A stretch of 8,253 nt of DNA, taken from positions 528 to 8,780 of the forward strand of contig KL569454.1 of the NCBI GenBank assembly GCA_000715685.1, written 5' to 3'. Position numbers and translations under genes: made by a program. Below, piece by piece: positions 4,809 through 8,253 of this stretch; position 1 is the stretch's first letter, and each line of letters opens with the position of its first letter. The notes beneath the pieces are model-generated. The model worked only from the letters and a program-made list of their open reading frames with translations, was not told where the DNA came from and searched no databases. The DNA is from Streptomyces lilacinus (lineage in GTDB: Bacteria; Actinomycetota; Actinomycetes; Streptomycetales; Streptomycetaceae).

Positions 4809-6527
4809 TCAGAAACCCGTCTCCTCGTCCGCCGTCGCGTCGTCCTCAGCCGTCCACCCGCCGGCCGCCTTCTCACCGGCCGACTCCTCGCCCGCCAGCA
4901 GCGAGTCCGCGTCGACGATGCGGTAGGCGTAGCCCTGCTCGGCCAGGAAGCGCTGGCGGTGCGCCGCGAAGTCCTGGTCGACCGTGTCGCGGGCGACGAC
5001 GGAGTAGAAGCGCGCCTCGTGCCCGTCGGCCTTCGGCCGCAGCACCCGGCCCAGCCGCTGCGCCTCCTCCTGCCGCGACCCGAACGTGCCGGACACCTGG
5101 ATGGCGACCGTCGCCTCCGGCAGGTCGATGGAGAAGTTCGCGACCTTGGAGACGACCAGGACGGACAGCTCCCCGTTGCGGAAGGCGTCGAAGAGCTTCT
5201 CGCGCTGGGCATTGGACGTCTCGCCCTTGATGACGGGCGCGCCCAGGTGCTCGCCCAGCTCGTCGAGCTGGTCGATGTACTGCCCGATGACCAGCGTCTG
5301 CTCGCCCCGGTGCTTGCGCACCAGCGCCTCGGTGACCTTCCGCTTGGTGGCGGTGGTCGAGCAGTAGCGGTACTTGTCCTCCGTCTCGGCCGTGGCGTAC
5401 GTGAGCCGCTCGGAGTCGGTGAGGTTGACGCGGACCTCGACGCAGTCGGCGGGCGCGATGTAGCCCTGGGCCTCGATCTCCTTCCAGGGCGCGTCGAAAC
5501 GCTTGGGCCCGATGAGGGAGAAGACGTCGGACTCGCGCCCGTCCTCGCGCACGAGCGTCGCGGTCAGCCCGAGGCGCCGCCGGGCCTGCAGGTCGGCGGT
5601 GAACTTGAAGACGGGCGCGGGCAGCAGGTGCACCTCGTCGTAGACGACCAGGCCCCAGTCCCGGGAGTCGAACAGCTCCAGGTGGGGGTAGATGCCCTTC
5701 CGCTTGGTGGTCAGCACCTGGTACGTGGCGATGGTGACCGGGCGGATCTCCTTCTTCGTCCCGCTGTACTCGCCGATCTCGTCCTCGGTCAGCGAGGTCC
5801 GCTTGACCAGCTCGTGCTTCCACTGCCGGGCCGAGACGGTGTTGGTGACGAGGATCAGCGTCGTGGCCTTGGCCTGCGCCATCGCCCCCGCGCCGACGAG
5901 CGTCTTGCCGGCGCCGCACGGCAGCACGACCACGCCCGAGCCGCCGTGCCAGAAGCCCTCGACGGCCTGCCGCTGGTACGGCCGCAGGGCCCAGCCGTCC
6001 TCGCGCAGCTCGATCGGGTGCGCCTCGCCGTCCACGTACCCGGCCAGGTCCTCGGCCGGCCAGCCCAGCTTCAGCAGCGTCTGCTTGATCTGCCCCCGCT
6101 CGGAGGGGTGCACGGCGACGGTGTCGGGGTCGATGCGGGCCCCGACCAGCGGCTGGATCTTCTTCGACCGGAGGATCTCCTCCAGCACCGGCCGGTCGGT
6201 GCTCTCCAGCACCAGCCCGTGCGTGGGGTGCTTGACCAGCTTCAGCCGCCCGTAGCGCGCCATGGTCTCGGCGATGTCGACGAGCAGGGCGTGCGGCACG
6301 GGGTAGCGGGAGTACGACACGAGCGCGTCGACGACCTGCTCGGCGTCGTGCCCGGCGGCCCGGGCGTTCCACAGGCCGAGCGGGGTGACCCGGTACGTGT
6401 GGATGTGCTCGGGGGCACGCTCCAGCTCCGCGAAGGGGGCGATGGCCCGACGGCACGCGTCCGCCTGGTCGTGGTCCACCTCCAGCAGCAGGGTCTTGTC
6501 GCTCTGGACGATGAGGGGTCCGTTCAC
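4809..6527 (-). CDS. XPB/Rad25-type DNA helicase
   Basis: This superfamily 2 3'-5' helicase of 572 residues is the bacterial counterpart of the eukaryotic repair/transcription helicase XPB, and probably acts in DNA repair or remodelling. The N-terminal domain (1-165) is the actinobacterial XPB-associated region. Helicase motifs follow: Q-like RPYQ (182-185), Walker A PCGAGKT (203-209), DEVH box (297-300), TAT (322-324), the XPB-defining RED motif (327-329), and motif VI QRLGRVLR (490-497). After the usual C-terminus near 547 there is an acidic, Ala/Gly-rich tail (about 545-572). GTG at 6527 is chosen: the protein then begins MNGPLIVQSD as in relatives I recall, GGAAGG lies seven bases upstream, and the GTG overlaps the stop of the upstream NB-ARC/TPR gene as GTGA. 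All motifs are intact. Translational coupling to the upstream gene is likely. Confidence 0.93.
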   Translation of the reverse strand: MNGPLIVQSDKTLLLEVDHDQADACRRAIAPFAELERAPEHIHTYRVTPLGLWNARAAGHDAEQVVDALVSYSRYPVPHALLVDIAETMARYGRLKLVKHPTHGLVLESTDRPVLEEILRSKKIQPLVGARIDPDTVAVHPSERGQIKQTLLKLGWPAEDLAGYVDGEAHPIELREDGWALRPYQRQAVEGFWHGGSGVVVLPCGAGKTLVGAGAMAQAKATTLILVTNTVSARQWKHELVKRTSLTEDEIGEYSGTKKEIRPVTIATYQVLTTKRKGIYPHLELFDSRDWGLVVYDEVHLLPAPVFKFTADLQARRRLGLTATLVREDGRESDVFSLIGPKRFDAPWKEIEAQGYIAPADCVEVRVNLTDSERLTYATAETEDKYRYCSTTATKRKVTEALVRKHRGEQTLVIGQYIDQLDELGEHLGAPVIKGETSNAQREKLFDAFRNGELSVLVVSKVANFSIDLPEATVAIQVSGTFGSRQEEAQRLGRVLRPKADGHEARFYSVVARDTVDQDFAAHRQRFLAEQGYAYRIVDADSLLAGEESAGEKAAGGWTAEDDATADEETGF

Positions 6528-6540
6528 GCCTCGGCCTTCC
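6524..6540 (-). promoter_or_regulatory. Stop/start overlap and ribosome binding site coupling two genes
   Basis: The minus strand reads GGAAGG (6540-6535), seven spacer bases, then GTGA, in which GTG (6527-6525) starts XPB and TGA (6526-6524) ends the NB-ARC/TPR frame. Such four-base overlaps usually mean one mRNA and reinitiation by the same ribosomes. Confidence 0.75.
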
Positions 6541-8253
6541 ACTCGTGCACGGGGGACAAGCTTCCAGTGTCCCTCATCCGGGCCGGATCACCGCCGGTCA
6601 CGGCAATCCCGTACGCGCGCAGCAGCGTGTGCAGGCCCTCCAGGGTGTCCGCTTCCGTCGCCCCCTCCGTCAGCACCCCGGTCTCGCGCAGGGCGGGGAC
6701 CGCCTCGTCGACGGCGGCCTGGGCCTCCTCGTGCCGGCCGGCGTCCACCAGGGCCGCGGCGAGGTTCACCAGCGCCAGGCCCTCGTGGTAGCGGTCGGCG
6801 CTCTCGCGGTAGCGGGCGACGGCCCGGGCGCAGGTGTCGACGGCCTCCGGGGCGCGGCCGGCGCCGCCGAGGGCGGAGCCGAGGTTGGTCAGGGCCATGC
6901 CCTCGCCGTTGGGGTCGGCCAGGTCGCGGTAGGCCTCGGCCGCGCGCTCGAGGGGGTCGACGGCCTGTTCGTACCGGCCCGACGCGATCAGGGCGAGCCC
7001 GAGGTTGCTGAGTGCCAGGGCCTCGCTGTGCGGGGCGTGGGAGGCGCGGAAGGCGTCGACGGCCCGGTTCTGGGCGTCGATCGACTCGTCGTACCGGCCC
7101 TGGCGGGCCAGGACGGTACCGAGGTTGGTGAGCGTCTGGCCCTCTCCGTGCACGTCGTCCAGCTCGCGGAAGCCGGCCCCGGCCCGGGCGAGGGTCACGG
7201 CCGCCTCGTCGAGCAGGCCCTCCTCCTTCAGGACGGAGCCGAGGTTGTTCAGGGCCAGTGCCTCGCCGCGGCGGTCACCGATGGCCTCGCATATGGCGAC
7301 GTCCTTGCGGTACACCTCGGCGGCCTCGGCGAACCGGCGCAGGTTCTGGAGGACCAGGCCCAGGTTGGTGAGCGCGATGCCCTCGCCGCGGAGGTCGCCG
7401 ACCTCCCGCTGGATCGCGAGCGCCTGCTCGAGGACGGGAAGGGCCTCGTCGAAGCGGCGCGTCTCGCACAGCACCAGGCCGAGGTTGCTCAGGGCACCGC
7501 CCTCGCCGTTCCGGTCGTCGATCTTCCGGTACAGGGCGGCGGCCACTTCGAGCACGTCGGTCGCCTCCTCGAATCGTCTCAGGTGGCGGAAGGGGGTGCT
7601 GAGGTTGTTGAGCACCTCCGCCTGGGCGAGCGGCCACTCGAGGGCCAGGGCCGCCGTCATGGCGGTGGCGCCCAGCAGGATCCAGTCGTCGAAGTGGCGC
7701 CGCAGGGAGAGGTACTCGCCGAGCGTCTCGAAGAGCAGCAGCGCCAGCTGGGGACTGCCCAGGGCAGGGGCCGCCACGGCGGTCGCCACGAGGTTGTCGA
7801 GCTCGGCGTCGAGCCAGGCCACGGCCTGTTCCCGCCCGGCGAAGCGCGGGTCGGGCTCGCCCTCGTGGGCCAAGTGGCCGGCGGCGGCGCCGGCGGTGGT
7901 CCCGTAGTGGTGCAGGAGCCTCCCGAGGGCCCGGCCCGGGTGGTCCGTCTCGCCGCGTTCCTCGCCCTGCTCGGCCGCGTACAGCCGCATCAGGTCGTGC
8001 ATCCGCCAGCGCCCGTACACGGCACCGGGCTCGATCAGATGGCCGCGGGCCAGGGCCTGGAGCAGCTCCTCGGCGGTGTACGGGTCGACGTCGGCGAGCC
8101 GCGCGGCCGCGGCGGTGGACAGGTCCGGGCCGGGGTTGAGCGGGAGCAGGCGGAAGAGGCGGGCCTGCTCGGCGCCCAGGTGCGCGTACGAGAGCCCGAA
8201 GACCGCGCGCACCGTGTCGTGCTCGCGGGCCAGCCGGCCCAGCCGGCGGCGGC
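6524..8253 (-). CDS. NB-ARC (STAND) protein with TPR array (N-terminus beyond window)
   Basis: About 575 residues are visible; the nucleotide-binding core and any N-terminal effector or DNA-binding domain lie upstream of the window. The visible part opens with the end of the NB-ARC module: RRRLGRLAREHDTVRAVFGLSY, a winged-helix-like segment, and the diagnostic MHD motif (RMHDLMRLYA, coded near 8002). A helical linker follows, then eight TPR-type units of exactly 40 residues (about 7630 to 6655) with the consensus ALxNLGxxLxxxGRxxEA. The layout matches actinobacterial AfsR-like or XRE/NB-ARC/TPR signalling proteins, in which TPRs sense a partner and ATP-dependent oligomerisation switches activity. 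Related STAND proteins act in regulation, antibiotic control or phage defence; without the N-terminus the role stays open. Its stop overlaps the XPB start by four bases. Confidence 0.85.
   Translation of the reverse strand, partial: RRRLGRLAREHDTVRAVFGLSYAHLGAEQARLFRLLPLNPGPDLSTAAAARLADVDPYTAEELLQALARGHLIEPGAVYGRWRMHDLMRLYAAEQGEERGETDHPGRALGRLLHHYGTTAGAAAGHLAHEGEPDPRFAGREQAVAWLDAELDNLVATAVAAPALGSPQLALLLFETLGEYLSLRRHFDDWILLGATAMTAALALEWPLAQAEVLNNLSTPFRHLRRFEEATDVLEVAAALYRKIDDRNGEGGALSNLGLVLCETRRFDEALPVLEQALAIQREVGDLRGEGIALTNLGLVLQNLRRFAEAAEVYRKDVAICEAIGDRRGEALALNNLGSVLKEEGLLDEAAVTLARAGAGFRELDDVHGEGQTLTNLGTVLARQGRYDESIDAQNRAVDAFRASHAPHSEALALSNLGLALIASGRYEQAVDPLERAAEAYRDLADPNGEGMALTNLGSALGGAGRAPEAVDTCARAVARYRESADRYHEGLALVNLAAALVDAGRHEEAQAAVDEAVPALRETGVLTEGATEADTLEGLHTLLRAYGIAVTGGDPARMRDTGSLSPVHEWKAEA
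6655..7630 (-). repeat. Eight degenerate 120-base units encoding TPRs
   Basis: The coding sequence repeats with a 120-base period (40 codons). The NLG block recurs at each unit, as ALSNLGLVL, ALTNLGLVL, ALNNLGSVL, TLTNLGTVL, ALSNLGLAL, ALTNLGSAL and ALVNLAAAL, after a first divergent unit (VLNNLSTPF). Spacing never varies, and the units differ mainly in the helix B and inter-repeat residues. Confidence 0.75.

Noticed and set aside
1393..6527. HelD and XPB as parts of one helicase system
   Set aside because: They are separated by three other genes, including convergent ones, and have separate expression signals. Only the word helicase links them.
4776..6791. 671-codon plus-strand open frame opposite XPB
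   Set aside because: It lacks any recognisable domain and lies antisense to an intact helicase frame, running across two genes.

Overview
The window is a high-GC actinobacterial chromosome segment, most likely Streptomyces or a close relative. The signs are very strong G/C bias at third codon positions, frequent GTG and TTG starts behind GGAGG-type ribosome binding sites, a rare TTA codon in the MFS gene, and an actinobacterial gene set (HelD-like RNA polymerase ATPase, bacterial XPB helicase, NB-ARC/TPR protein). Eight genes can be supported, two of them cut by the window edges.

Layout. (1) 1-1371: a divergent efflux module. An MFS transporter (minus, C-terminus outside the window) faces a small ArsR-type repressor gene (plus). 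The 98-base gap holds a perfect inverted repeat, a weaker second copy 28 bases away, and a good promoter for the transporter lying across both. (2) 1393-3468: a HelD-family ATPase (minus), convergent with the ArsR gene. (3) 3469-4389: an intergenic region with a 12-base tandem repeat, a short ORF of about 54 residues, a regulatory-looking spacer with a repeated TGAGTACCTC, and a three-helix membrane protein of unknown function (both genes plus). (4) 4416-8253: three minus-strand genes. A NB-ARC/TPR regulator-like protein (N-terminus outside the window) overlaps an XPB-type DNA helicase by four bases (GTGA). A possible terminator follows, and then a stand-alone RelE/ParE-fold protein with no visible antitoxin.

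How the parts may work together. The transporter and ArsR gene look like a self-contained, ligand-responsive efflux switch, and a TTA codon at codon 3 of the transporter may add bldA-dependent developmental control. HelD acts on RNA polymerase and XPB on DNA; they are separate transcription units and nothing in the sequence links them. The arrangement most worth a second look is the translational coupling of a STAND-type sensor protein to a DNA helicase, with an orphan toxin-fold gene just downstream on the same strand. No CRISPR array, RNA gene or insertion sequence was seen.
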